The translations under genes and the position numbers were made by a program. From Fomes fomentarius (Eukaryota; Basidiomycota; Agaricomycetes; Polyporales; Polyporaceae), in the NCBI GenBank assembly GCA_022606135.1, contig JABYQN010000011.1:558001-622000 (forward strand): 64,000 bases of DNA. The letters run 5' to 3'. How positions within the stretch are numbered: the first letter of the stretch is position 1; the number at the start of each line of letters is the position of its first letter. Below are positions 36,143 to 47,575 of this stretch, piece by piece. The notes beneath the pieces are model-generated. The model did not search any database and was not told the DNA's origin. It saw nothing but the letters and a program-made list of their open reading frames with translations.

Positions 36143-36740
36143 ATCGTGATGTGGTTCTATGGCGATATCTTGGTTACGGTTCGTTCTTACTTGATCGGCT
36201 CGTTCGTCCGTCGTGCTGACCCGAGTCTGGTAGGACATTGACGACTATGCTACGTTCGGCAGTGATGGGTTATGTACGAGAAACTGAACGCGTCTCGACT
36301 ACACCACGACAATAGGAGCACCCTGGGATGGACCAGTCGATGCTCAACTGTCTGAGATCAGGGAGCGGGATCTTCCCTTTCCACCATCTGCTTTCGAAGC
36401 TATTATGCGGCAGATATAATCTGGGATACCGCATCTTCGTGAGTCGAGAATAGGACCACAGCAGACGCTCAAGGTCGCCATCGAGCACGAGCACGTTCAT
36501 CACGGAAAGTCTTTTGAAGAGTGGATGAGTGGATAGATTTCGAGGTGGCGTGAGTCGAGTATTGCAGTGCCCACGGACTTCACCGATTCGGGAATATGCA
36601 AAGACAAGAACCGCAGGCTGAGAGGCTTTATCAGAGCCACGACTGTTCCTGCTCCATATTGCCTCGGAATTATGTACATGGGGGCAATCAGAACAGACGG
36701 TACAATAGCTTGATACAGATAGAGTGGTAGGACGATGTCT
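36143..36740 (-). pseudogene. Fragment of an F-box/leucine-rich gene
   Basis: On the minus strand, frames around 36270-36500 read MMNVLVLDGDLERLLWSYS and LPDLRQLSIDWSIPG. DNA at 36331-36375 (GACCAGTCGATGCTCAACTG and on) matches 51201-51245 inside the broken F-box gene. The frame shifts at about 36505. No F-box or start is present, so it is a fragment of the same family. Confidence 0.45.
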
Positions 36741-37601
36741 TCAACCTCCACGTCGGACAGAGGCCGCGGGCTTCCAGCTATGAGGCTCGTCCCGCGGAGG
36801 AGGCTTCCAGGGCGAAGAAGGATCTCGGTCACTGGTCTGTACCAGTGGCGGCAAGGTTTGTGCGCCGGTCCGCGCAGGTTGGGTTTCAGCAGAAGCAGGT
36901 TCGGGGGCTTGTTCCGCAGACCCGACTGTACCCTGTGGTGTGGACATCGCTTGCAAATGAGGTGCCAGTGTAGGCTGCTCCGACCCAGCGATCCGCGCTG
37001 CCTGTTCTCGATCGCGGGCCTCAATCATAGCAACGTTGATCATAATCCGCCGTCGACGCTCCAAGTCGGCTTGAAGCTCCTGAAGGCAAGTAGTTGCTAG
37101 AAGAAAGAGCACCTATAATTTCGGTATTGCCTTACATACCTCGAGTGTGGGGGGATGTGGACGAGTATGCGTCAACCAGGACGTCCACTGCACTGTCTCG
37201 TTCTTCAGAGACGCAAGCGGGTGACTGTCACAGAAGCTGAGGAGGCTTACCTGCCAGTCTTCGATGTCCCGCCACGTAGTCAAGCATCTCCGTCCCTTGG
37301 GCATACTTTACGACGCGTTTCGTGCGCCGAGGGTCTACTCAAGCGAAACAAATGAAGCTGACCTTATTCCTAAAATTGTAGGTGGCATACCATCTGAAAC
37401 ACTCGGATACTCATAAAACCTGTTGCCTGTGGATCTTGTGACCACCAATTGAGACGACGAGAGTTGGCACGGCTACATACCTTCTAAGTCCCTACCCACG
37501 AGGCTAGTCTATGCGGTACTGTGAGCTGTTGTTGATTTGCCACGTCGCCTTTGACCTACTGGACTTCTGAACCTCCGAAGTATGCGGGCCAGGAAAGACA
37601 T
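36741..37601 (-). CDS. NDUFAF2: Complex I assembly factor, NDUFAF2/NDUFA12-like
   Basis: Mitochondrial protein of the B17.2-like family, which assists late assembly of NADH:ubiquinone oxidoreductase. Six exons, pieced together by hand, give about 193 residues: MSFLARILRRFRSP (Arg-rich, suited to mitochondrial import), then TSLVGRDLEG/NRFYEYPS, RRTKRVVKYAQGTEMLDYV, VQWTSWLTHTRPHPPTLEE and the helix LQADLERRRRIMINVAMIEA. The order 'LVGxDxxGNxYYE - RRxKRxVxY - WxxWLxxTRxxPPTxEE' is the diagnostic backbone of the family. After that comes a Pro/Ala/Gln-rich tail of about 80 residues ending ASVRRGG, longer than in animals. The 3' splice site before NRFYEY is the downstream AG (CCACAG); using the nearer AG breaks the frame. 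It shares a 279-bp promoter with RPN3. Confidence 0.85.
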
Positions 37602-37880
37602 GCAGGGAAGCTTCAAGTTATGTTGGTGGACTGGGGTATTGAGCCCTTTGAGTTACGTCACAATTCACCCGCCAGGAAGGGGAATTCTCGGAGTTTGAAC
37701 CCGGGCAAGTACTAGCTTACCGTGGGTAAGCTATTCTGCTTATCTTGATAAGTACTTATCTAGAGGTAAGTTTGATCAGAGATACGCAGACGCGTCCTGG
37801 ACGCGTCATCCCTGCTCTCGCGCCTTGCTTTCCGCACACATCACGTCTTTACCCATCTTACCCACAAACTTGTCAACACC
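37602..37880. promoter_or_regulatory. Shared divergent promoter NDUFAF2-like / RPN3 with palindromes
   Basis: Holds two inverted repeats side by side. AGCTTACC-GTG-GGTAAGCT at 37714-37732 is a perfect 8-bp-arm hairpin. GATAAGTACTTATC at 37747-37760 is a perfect 14-bp palindrome made of two GATA hexamers, preceded by another CTTATC at 37739-37744. They lie 120-165 bp before the RPN3 ATG and resemble the GATA-type hexamers of the COPI promoter. Regulatory role is inferred. Confidence 0.6.
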
Positions 37881-40351
37881 ATGGCCGACGTCGAGATGAA
37901 ACAAGCTGACGAGAAGAAGGAAGAGAAGAAGGAGGAGGAGAAAACCGCAGAGGAAGAAAAGAAACCAATACCACTTACCCCGGTGGCTGAAATCAAGGCG
38001 AATGTCGTGCTCATTGAAAGGGCAGTCTCGACACTCGAGCCACGGTTTACGCACCGCGTCCTCAGGTCGCTGCACCACCTTAGGAAGAAGTTGGATGACA
38101 AGGTCTTGCGGGATGCGGTTCAGGCGGTCTACACTATTGGTGCGTGCTCTGATTCTGCTATCTTGTGACTCTTGGAGCCACACTAGCAAATAGTAATGTT
38201 GACGGGAGTGTCAATATCAGACTCACCGACGAAGCGAGCACTACTCTCATGGCTGCCGGAGGCATCCTCAGAGCAATCCATGGACGTCGACCCTGCCCCC
38301 GCCCCTCCAACAAGCAACAACCAGAACCCCTTCCCGAAGTGGACGTTTACTTCCGTCTACTTATCCTACATCATCTCCTTACCTCACCTTCCAACTATCC
38401 CAAGGCCACACAGCTCGCGCATGAGACCGTGGATAAGATGCAGGCGCTCAATCGTAGAAGCATGGACCCCATCGCCGCCAAGATTTGGTATGCCGTGGAG
38501 CGGACGTACGAACTTAGCGGCAAGCTTGCCGATGCTCGTCCGTACGTCTTCGTTTGCGACCATCGTGACATGGAATTACGGAGTACTGACGTATGCCCTG
38601 CCGACAGCTTATTCTTGGCTGCGCAGCGCACAGCAGCTCTCCGCCACGACGACGAGACCGAAGCCTCGCTCATCAACCGGATTCTCCGCAGTTATCTCCA
38701 GTACAGTCTGTATGATCAAGCGGACAAACTTGTCTCAAAGACGACGTTTCCCGCCGCCGCCGGTAATCCGCAGCATGCCCGCTACCACTACTATCTTGGC
38801 AGGATTAAGGCGGTTCAATTAAACTACACAGCAGCGCACACCAACTTGCAGCAGGCGATTCGTCGTGCGCCCCCAGCCAAGACTGCGCCGGGGTTCTACC
38901 AGGCAGTGCACAAGCTGTCAATAGTCGTGGAGCTCCTCATGGGGGACATTCCGGAGCGGAGTCTCTTCCGGCATCCAGTTCTTGAGAAAGCACTCGCAGG
39001 GTATTTCGAGATTGTCAAGGGTCAGTCGATGACGCGCCTGATGTCGGACTATCGGTCACAGGCTGACATTACGCTCATACCTCAGCGGTCCGAAACGGAT
39101 CGCTCTCACAATTCCAGAGCACCCTCTCGCGCTACGCCGCGCAGTTTGAGGCTGACAAGACGTACACCCTCATCGTGCGATTGAGGCAGAATGTTATCAA
39201 GACTGGGATCCGAAGGCTCTCGCTGTCCTACTCTCGGATCTCGCTCCGAGACATCTGTGTCAAGCTTCACCTTGACTCGGAGGAGGACGCCGAGTACATC
39301 GTTGGAAAGGCGATCCGAGACGGAGTCATCGAGGGCCGCATTGTGCATGAGAAGGGTTGGATGGAATGCGGCGGGCAGAAGAGCGGGTACGGACCCGAGG
39401 TCAGCGATGTCTTCGCCCGTCGTATCTCATATTGTCTGGAGCTGCACAACCAGAGCGTGAAGGTGCGTGGCAGTGCTCTGTTCTGTTCTGTTATTATTTT
39501 CTGTTTGTTTCTGTTCGTTGCTTCGACCACCACACGACTACCATGTGTGGTGTCTTCTATCCGGTCGCAGTGGTTTGCCTTCCAAGTGTTGTTGATGTCC
39601 GACATCGGTCTCGGAGTGTCCGCGCTCTGTTTGGATTCTTGCCGGCCACCAACACCGTGATGAGAGCCTTGGTGTGGCGATGCAAAAGCACAGTCCAAGT
39701 ATGCTTTCAAGCGACGCACGCAGTCCCTGTCATGTCGCGTATGTCGCCGGCAGCGCGCATGCCGACATCGGTAGCAATCAGCTCTCCGACGTTCCCAACT
39801 TCGTATTCCTGTGCGTCCTCGGCATTTGCGGCGTTCGGTACGCGTTTTATGCGTAGGGCCGTACTGTACGGTCCCGTCTCTTCTCGTCTCTGTCTCGTCG
39901 TACGACGTCTGGTATGCCCATGCCAAGCTGCCATGTGACCGCGTCGAGAGCACCCTAGTGACAGTACCCAGGCTACAATGTGTCAACCCTGAAGTCACGT
40001 CGTATTGGGGTTATGCCAATACTCGTGCACATGCCCGTCCTGTGCCTCCGTATGCTCTTCCTTTGTTCCCATACGTGTCCTTCTTTCCCTGCTATACTCT
40101 TCATCTGTCTCGTAAAGCTCTCGCCAGCGTTCTATTCGCATCCTTCGTCCCTTCTGCACGTGAACTGAATGTTCATTTGTATTAATGGGCTTGCTTTGTC
40201 CCGTCAGGCTATGCGGTACCCCCTGAATGCCCACCGGAAGGAACTAGCTGCGGCCGAAGGCGCACGAGAGAGGGAAAAGGAACTCGCGAAGGAGATTCAA
40301 GAGGGCGGCGACTTGGATGAGGATGGCCCTGACCTTGGCGAGGGATTCTAG
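37881..40351 (+). CDS. RPN3: 26S proteasome regulatory subunit RPN3 (PSMD3)
   Basis: Non-ATPase lid subunit of the 26S proteasome, a PCI-domain scaffold needed for proteolysis of ubiquitinated proteins. The start MADVEMKQADEKKEEKK is a charged, acidic-basic region. Family landmarks follow: LEPRFTHRVLRSLHHLRKKL, KRALLSWLPE, MDVDPAP, PEVDVYFRLLILHHLL, NRRSMDPIAAKIWY, RHDDETEASLINRILRSYL, SLYDQADKLVSKTTFP and GRIKAVQLNYTAAHTNL. The PCI/winged-helix part has IKTGIRRLSLSYSRISLRD and LDSEEDAEYIVGKAIRDGVI; the tail is KAMRYPLNAHRKELAAAEGA ending DLGEGF. The last intron, 39463-40208, is 746 nt, far above the 50-70 nt norm here. Between MDVDPAPAPP and LPEVDVYF the frame slips by one base in a C-rich run near 38290-38305; no intron explains it, so a consensus error is likely in this essential gene. 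Confidence 0.94.
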
Positions 40352-43300
40352 TTCTATTATCATCAACATCTTCCAAGCCAAGAACTTCATAGCCTTGTTG
40401 GAGCGCATATCGCCGCGCCTGTGTATTGGGTTTCGGAGTGTAAAATTCGATGTTCAATGCAAGAGGGACCCCTGATGATATGAGTTGTTGGTAACTTGTG
40501 TGATATGGTTTTGACTGACCGCTCCAGCTGTGGGGTAGGTACTCCGCTGTGGACTGCCTTGATGCTCGTATCGACATCATGCTGTGGCTGTTCTTGTGAA
40601 GTAGGTAGAGGTGGCGCATTGGAGTTTGGATGGTGAGGAGCCCAACCCTAGACTCCGCTTCGAGGCCTTCATCGTCGGATAGACTCCTCGGCCATGGATA
40701 CTGTAACTGGTTTTAAGGTTAATATTCGACAAGCAGTGCAGATATATTAGGTGTTCGACGAAGAGACGTGGTTAATATGGTGCTTCCTGGCTCAGACTAG
40801 AAATAAGTGACCTACTATTGGCATTCATCTCCAGCTAGCACTGCATCGCAATGGGAACTGTGCGAGAGAGGGCCTGAGGCGATGTAGATAACGGGAATCT
40901 ACTGTTGCCGCGGCATGCACTCATTCGGCTGCGGAGTGATTCAGAACTTGACCAGGGCGAATCAATGTAGTCGCTGAAGACTGCAGTGTGACTCGTACTG
41001 AGAAGTTGCACAGCACTACACCCCTGACATCCTTGGAATATGTTCACAGCCACCTGCCTACTTGTCTCATGCATGTCTCAAAGATATCAAGTGCTCTGAT
41101 AGGTCCTTATGTCAAGGTGATATCTCATTTGAATCTAGAACCTTCAATGGGTCATTGTGAGGTGCACACCACTGCGTGCATGACCACGGAATCCGCCTCG
41201 TGAAAGGCATGGGATCTTTCTGGGCGGTCTTAACTTTCCCTGAAGCGCTTAAAGTACAAAGGCGGGGACAAAGGATGCGGGGAAAGTTAAGACCGCCCCG
41301 AGATATTCCATGGCTTTCACAATGGGATTTCTTGGGCAGTGCATGTAGTGCACGTTTGCCGAATACCACTTACATCTTTGTGAAAGGTTTGTGGCGTGTT
41401 ATCAATCGGGTCAATGGCAATCATATTCTGTCAAATATGCTTTTTCAGAGCAGTATATAACACCTGATATCTTTGAGATATGAATGGGATGCATAGCCTG
41501 CTACGGATGCATGCAGTACGGTTGTCATTGAAGTGGTCTAGCGAGCGCTTGCTCACCGGCTATGTCCGAGTATGTAGCATAGCACACTTCTTTGTCCTGG
41601 TACCACGACACTCACTGAAACCTTGGAGAAACAGCGAGGTGGCAAGGAAAAACATGCATTGGCAGTAAGTATCACTCCATTTTTCCCAAAATGGGAGTCT
41701 CTTTGTATGAATGACGCCTAGTATTGTTGTGGTATGGTGACTCATACCAGTGTTGTTATATAACGTCCTGAATGGAAGGGGAGCTTGACGACGATATCAT
41801 TGTTCTCCGACTCGCTAGTAACATCTGTGCGGCTAGTTGTTACCCGCAGAGCAACCGAAGGTCTGTCGGTGACTCAGAGGACACATAGAAGGTACCTAGC
41901 CGCTTCCTCTTGGCCCACTTTCCTCCCTGGCGGCAGGGGAAGGCAGCCTTCTCTTCATCACAGCTTCAGAGAACGGGGACGGACAATATCTTAACGTTAA
42001 TGTCATGAAGAGGATTCTACCGTGAGCCTGACGGATATCGCCCAAAGTCACCGGCGGAGACTCGGGCTTGCATAGGTGTGACTTTAGTTCGTTCTGACTC
42101 GACGCCCTGACATAACGTGGACCGGAAAGACGACTATGTCCGTGTCTCATGCCTAAGTAATGTAAGAACCCCGAGGTGTGATCTAACAGGATAACATCAA
42201 CTGTTACAGGTACGTACCACCGTAAGATGGAATTGGAAAATTGGAGAAATCGGGCGCGCCAGTGGCAGTGAGGAAGAGTGCAGTGGCGGACTTCGACGGT
42301 GAAATGCTCAGGCAAAAATATAAGGCACTGGGATTGGCGGGTGCCTCGAGGCTCTCGGGACCAATAGCGCTCCCGACTCGGAGAACGCTCATGCGAGGAC
42401 ACACTGTACAGTGGCAGATCCTAGGAGTCGGGCGCGGATTGGTTCGTGAGATCGGAACGTAGACCTTGATGCCGTGACGCCACTGGAGGATACGTTTAGT
42501 TGGATGGGATGCCGACGTGAGCGCACATATATGTATATTTCGGCGGTGATTCTGCAGGTGAGCATCTCAGAATCTGAGCTATCGGAGACTGGTAGTGGAA
42601 GATCGCCCGTAGTGTGCAGCTCTATGTCCCAGCTGCAGCACACTGGGTCACTGTATACGGTTCATCAACCCGGATATCTGGATATCTATACAGATCCAAA
42701 AGCGTATGGTTCGAGGCGTACTACAGGGAGCCTAAGATTCGGCGAGATCGCCAACCCAAATATGTTGATCGTGTCCGTTGACACAATTCGATCGTCATAT
42801 TTGCCTAGTTCCTGCATCTGAAAGAACATTCGCTACAATTAAATGTGGTTTCAGGGTCCACTGCATCAATCCACGAGGCTGATCGCCACTGTTTCGCATG
42901 ACGCCCTAGTTGTTTGAGCGCGAGCGCGCTGAAGGTCCCACAAACATCCACACAAGGAGAGTCGTGGCACATGAAGCGAGGAGAATCCTTGTAACGGCAA
43001 GAGAAAGTGAGCCGACTATATTGTTGTGAGGGTCTACAAAGTGAATACAGTATGGTGACCATCACGGGCTGAGCACTGGCGTACGGCACTGTGTTCCCTC
43101 AAGAGCGATGAAATAAGGACAACAGCCGACTGAGGGGCCGGCGGCGAGTAGACGCATAAGTTGTACACGGCGCTGGGAACGCGCAACAGGCTGCCGCGGC
43201 AGTGGACGAACCCAGGATTGTGATCCCAGTTGTGACAGTGCAAAGCATGTATGTGCCAATCGTCTAAGATTTTGCACTGATCGAGAACATTGAGTGGGAT

Positions 43301-43637
43301 AGTAGGATGAGATCTTCCTGGTACTATCCGGATGCATCCTAGCCAAGCTCGACCGGGGTTCTCGATGGACGAGGCGGGTATGGAGATCCAGCCTGAGACA
43401 AGCCACAGCCGTTTCTCTTGCCTCCTTCTATGGTGGCGACTGCAAGACACTGAAGCTTTCGATCAAAGCAAGAGCAGCTTCCAAGCGTCCGAGTAAGCGA
43501 GACACAGACAGAGATCGAGCATGATCTTGTTCATCGCATCCGATAGTAGCCTACACGGGGTCACAGACTAGAGCCACTTCGCTTCAGTAGATTCAAGCAA
43601 ATTGTCAGACCAGGGCCCCTAGCCACTCTTCCTCCTT
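40352..43637. other. Gene-poor interval
   Basis: No recognisable gene in 3.3 kb on either strand; open frames are short and unrelated to families I know. It carries a long imperfect hairpin at 41162-41353 (listed separately). Short minus-strand frames around 42805-43450 have no coding signature. Confidence 0.45.
41162..41353. repeat. Long hairpin / MITE-like inverted repeat
   Basis: Perfect 19-bp arms GGGCGGTCTTAACTTTCCC (41222-41240) and its complement (41280-41298) enclose a 39-nt loop. The pairing continues outward imperfectly: GTGAAAGGCATGG against CCATGGCTTTCAC, and GTGCAC at 41162-41167 against GTGCAC at 41348-41353. Total about 190 bp. This fits a small palindromic transposon remnant or a hairpin transcript; no transposase is seen. 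Confidence 0.8.
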
Positions 43638-44367
43638 TCACGGTCGCCCAGCACCTTTCTTGCCACCTCCAGCTACGGTTGGGGTGGGTTTGCCCCGTGG
43701 GATAAAATCGTCGTCTTCATCATCATCATCGCCGCTGGGTGGAGGGTGTGAGCAGAATACGAGATAGCTGGATAGCCATAGAATAGTTGTAGATATGTGG
43801 AAACAGAGAGGGCAAGGGTTGAGTGGAAGGTAGAGGGTAGAGGGCGAGCAAGTCTGAGACAATTTGTGCGCGCGCTTACCTGATGGGTGCCGCAGGCCTG
43901 ATGGGCGCAGGGTCAGAAGTATCGGATATGCCAGCAAGCCGTCAGCAATTGTGCAACAATAAGACGCACTGATCTTGCTCACTCTGGGCGTACCGGAGGC
44001 TCGGATATTGGCTCAGTCGGGGTCGGATGCAGTGAATCCCCGCCCTGCGGGAGTATGCCATCTGCATCCGTAGGTGCGGAGGCCTGTTCGCTTTCAGCGG
44101 AGGCTCCTATGTGGTCGCTGCGTGAATCGTGGTGTCATTCTTGTGAGCGATCTGTGTACGAGCTCTGCATTGTGTGACATCTCGAGGCTCACCTCGATTG
44201 ATCGGCTTTGGTAGGCTCTTTGGATGTGAACATAGCGGGAGTGGGACTGGTGACTCAACAAAGCCTGCGGAGACTGATACTTGTGGACCGTGGTATGCCA
44301 CACTACGCCGGGGTCGTGGACACTTGGACAGTGCGAATGGACTAAACGCTGGGTAGCGACATTGCAT
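43638..44367 (-). CDS. Possible small acidic-tail protein (model unresolved)
   Basis: Not recognised. On the minus strand, exon-like pieces read GPQVSVSAGFVESPVPLPLC, EPISEPP, DPAPIRPAAPIS and GDDDDEDDDFIPRGKPTP, ending GGKKGAGRP at 43638. The last intron (GTAAGC...CACCCAG, joining ATC AG with C GGC) is convincing. The one before it is not, so the start and exon chain are open. The product would be disordered, with an acidic stretch and a basic end, as in some chromatin or nucleolar proteins, but no domain is visible. Confidence 0.35.
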
Positions 44368-44775
44368 TGACCCTTAGATTACGAGAGCTCAATATTAGCT
44401 TTGGCAAGCTCCGGTTATTTAAAATATATATCGTAATTACTGGCATTGACGAATACGTAGTAGCCCACAAGTCAAGCGGCCGATTTCATCTCAAGGTGTG
44501 GGACGGCGTTCGGAGAGATTCACCTGCACGGCATAAGTAGGACCAACCAGTGCGGTTGGGCGATGCGGTGGTGGTATTGCTATCCGGCGACAGTGCCTCG
44601 GGGGTGCTTCCGAATATTGTGAGTGTTCTTGCATACAGCGTGGGAATTTCTCGTCGGTATTACGAAGGCTGTGCATCCAACCAGCCTTGTGATCAATAAT
44701 CCGATATATAATGACCACGGTCCGTCCCAACACTCACCATCACTCCCTCCCCTCAGTAATTCGTCTCTCCACCAG

Positions 44776-46645
44776 ATGGCTTCTTCCCAGTTCACCCTTG
44801 CCATTGCTAAATCTCAGGCTACGGGTCTCGAACCCATTACGCCTGCGTTCGTAGCGAACCGGTACAACACAAAGAAGAGGTCCGTCGTGCACGTTCACCA
44901 CTTGCATCACCAGCCTAACCATGCTCCAGTCACCTCAAGTCTGAGCACAAGCTGATCGAACCTGGCATGTTCAGCTACGCGCGAGGGTCTGAGTGAGTAC
45001 CGAAGTAAAAAGATATCGTATGTGGCCCATGCTGATTAGTGGCGTGTTCAGACCGCAGTACCTTCCCGAGGGATGGGCTCCCTTCGTGCAACCCGAAGGC
45101 CAACTCTACTTTGCGCGCGATGCGAAGGATATGCGTGTCGCCACCGACGCGCACATGTACACCAAATCTATTTGCGAGCAGATCGTGCTATTCACCTCAG
45201 TCGTGGCCAAGATCGTCGAGAGCAAGAGTATCGCTCTCCCTGCCTCCGCTGAGCTCTACCTCCGCCCCGATCCTGAGGACGGTACATGCGGCTACTATTT
45301 CGTAGATCATGCCACCCATGCTCTATTCTGGCTCGAGCCTCTGGGCACTGACGATCTCGGCCTCGATGAACCCTACTCAGAATCGAACCTCCGTATGTGC
45401 ACCAATCTCGGTGAAACCCCCACTTCAGCTGATAGATTGCACAGGGTACCAGCTCGAAGAGCTCTATTGGATGCACGTCGAATACTTCCCGTCTCACCGC
45501 CTTGGCGGCCTGAACCTGGCCCTCGATGAGCTGATCGCCGCGTTCATTCATGCTCAGGGCGATCAACTCACCTCGCTGGGTTCGACGTTCCCGTACACCG
45601 CTAAGCAATGCAAAGACTTCCTCCGAATCCTCTGTCAGGCGAGGGATATACCTCCGACACCCCAAACGACCTGCATGGTGGCGCGCATATGGGGCGCGAT
45701 TGGTGAGTATCTCATCTCACTTCTTCTAATCGCGCCTTAACTGATCATCGTCTCATTTCCGCGTTGCACCCACGTAGTTCGAAGTCGGCACCAGATCCAC
45801 TACGGGCAAGAACATGCACGGTTGGATCGGAACCAGCACATCATCGACGACGAAGAGGGTCAAGGCATTCTCTTCTCGATTGCGTCCCGCATCCTGTTGG
45901 GCGTCCCCGCCAACTTTGCGAGGCAGCTCGAGCGCACCTGGTCTGACAAGCTCGTTTACGTGCACGTCTGGCACGACTTCATGACTGCCGCGCAGAACGA
46001 GTGGCGGCAACATTTCAATTGGGTACGTTCTCGCGCCTTCCCCGCGCAGCCCAGACGGATATCTGATACTTCTGTTGTGTCGTTCGACAGTCGCTAGGCA
46101 TGTCCATGTGAGTTCCCTTCTATCCTCGACCCTTCTGTTTCCATACCTGATGCTGACTATCCGCGCTCCCGAACAGAGTCAACCTCCTCCTCTTGCTCGT
46201 CCCCAGTGCCTCGAGTGAACTGGCAGGGCTGTCTCTGGCCTGCTGCGGCCTCAGCGCGATTGCGGCCCTCGCGCTCCTCACGCAACACCACAGCACATGC
46301 GTGCGCTCCTGTAGTGACGCGGTACGTCTTAGCCCCCGCGACTCCTGTCTCACCTTCGCGTCTAACATATCATGACGGCCTCAGCTCCCCTTCTTGGAAG
46401 CCTCCGCCGAGGACCACCATCGGTGCACGGCCCTGCTCTTCGCGCTCCCGCGCGCGCTGTTCCTCTGGGCGGTCGGCATCACGGCCGCGCAGGGTATCGT
46501 GTGGCTCGAGCGTGCCACTCACGTGTACGTTATCGCCGCGCTCGCGGTGGTCGTGTTCCTCGCGAACCTCCCTTGGGGCCGCTTGTGGTCTCGCATCCGC
46601 GGCCCGGGCGAAGAAGACGAGTACGACCGCATCGAGAAGGCTTGA
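44776..46645 (+). CDS. WW-like domain multi-pass membrane protein, member F
   Basis: Third sub-type of the family, shorter than the others because it lacks the long disordered N terminus. It starts MASSQFTLAIAKSQAT; the next exon leads to LPEGWAPFVQPEGQLYF (WW-like). Conserved blocks follow: MYTKSICEQIV, GYYFVDHATHALFWLEPL, LEELYWMHVEYFPSH and HYGQEHARLDRNQHII. The last aligns with YHGERYAQLDDNRSVH of copy A. The second half is hydrophobic: AGLSLACCGLSAIAALALL, ALLFALPRALFLWAVGITAA, VYVIAALAVVVFLANLPWG. It ends in an acidic tail DEYDRIEKA instead of the basic tail of A-C. Splicing of the first two exons is uncertain (a GTCCGT or later donor). No nearby copy is visible; the flanks are gene-poor. 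Confidence 0.8.
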
Positions 46646-47390
46646 CGGTTTCTCCGCAAATTATCGAGGTTGACACCGCGAATGCAGTGTGCATGGACGC
46701 GTCGGCGTCGGAAAAACGGTGTACGATCGGAGCGGGGATGCCGCGGGTGGCAGGGGACAGGGGGCAGGGACGGTGACGACGGGAAGGGGCGCGCGGACCG
46801 GGGCGTATGTCATGACCAATGGCGCTGTCCGGTGAGACGACAATCACGAAATGCGATGAACTGGTCACGAGCGATGCCCGCGGTGTCCACACATCTCCTG
46901 CGACACCCGTTGGTGTGGACACCCATCCAATGAGATACCTGGATACCCAGCAGCGTGTACGAGAGGTGTCCAAGCACTGTATGTATATATACTGTGCAAT
47001 GCTCTTGTGCTGTTGATTAGATTATACCCCCCAGTCTCATAGGTTATGTTGAATGATAATGCGATCTCTAGGCTCACCTGCAGGTTCCGATCCCAACTCA
47101 ACATGCAACTGGAAGTTCAAGATGTGATGTACTACGACTTCTTCTGTGGTTGTATATATACAGTCCGTCGCGCATCGACTCGTTGCGCATATCGACTGGC
47201 GACCTCGAAGGATCGTTGACAACCATGGAGTTTCGGTGCGTCGTGGCTATATCCCGATATTCTCTCATCCTCCATGCTTACATGTGCACGTGAGAGGTTG
47301 ATCTCAAAGCACAGCCTTTCGTAAAAAAACACGTGTGTGTAGTGCGTTGTGTCCGTCAGTGTCAGTGGCACTTATCCGGATGCTTACTTG

Positions 47391-47404
47391 ACGTGACGTC
47401 ACGT
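47391..47404. promoter_or_regulatory. CRE-type palindrome
   Basis: ACGTGACGTCACGT, a perfect 14-bp palindrome centred on TGACGTCA, the bZIP (ATF/CREB) core. No gene start lies close by, so a role is unproven. Confidence 0.35.
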
Positions 47405-47535
47405 GAAGCAGGTTCGGGATTCGAGTCAACCGGTTTCCAGACTAGTCTCGGACAATACAGCGGCCTTCGCCATATAATTCGGGACAGTTCAACCAACGTG
47501 GCGCAACTAGTAAGTTTTCAATACGGTCTTCCATA

Positions 47536-47575
47536 CCCATACGGCGACATACGGCCATGAAACTCGCCGTATGGG
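47536..47575. repeat. Short hairpin
   Basis: Arms CCCATACGGCGA (47536-47547) and TCGCCGTATGGG (47564-47575) pair perfectly over 12 bp around a 16-nt loop. Beyond them five more bases pair after one mismatch. Confidence 0.7.

Noticed and set aside
37670..37700. Sequence CCCGGGTTCAAACTCCG (minus strand) resembling a tRNA T-arm
   Set aside because: No acceptor stem, D-arm or anticodon arm can be folded at the expected distances.
39267..39998. 243-codon open frame on the minus strand over the end of RPN3 and its long intron
   Set aside because: It overlaps well-conserved RPN3 exon sequence in antisense and its translation is Arg/Thr-rich without any domain; most likely a shadow of the coding exon extended by chance.
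42805..43450. Overlapping minus-strand frames in the gene-poor interval
   Set aside because: No conserved motif, no consistent exon chain, biased Arg/Ser/Pro content typical of random GC-rich frames.
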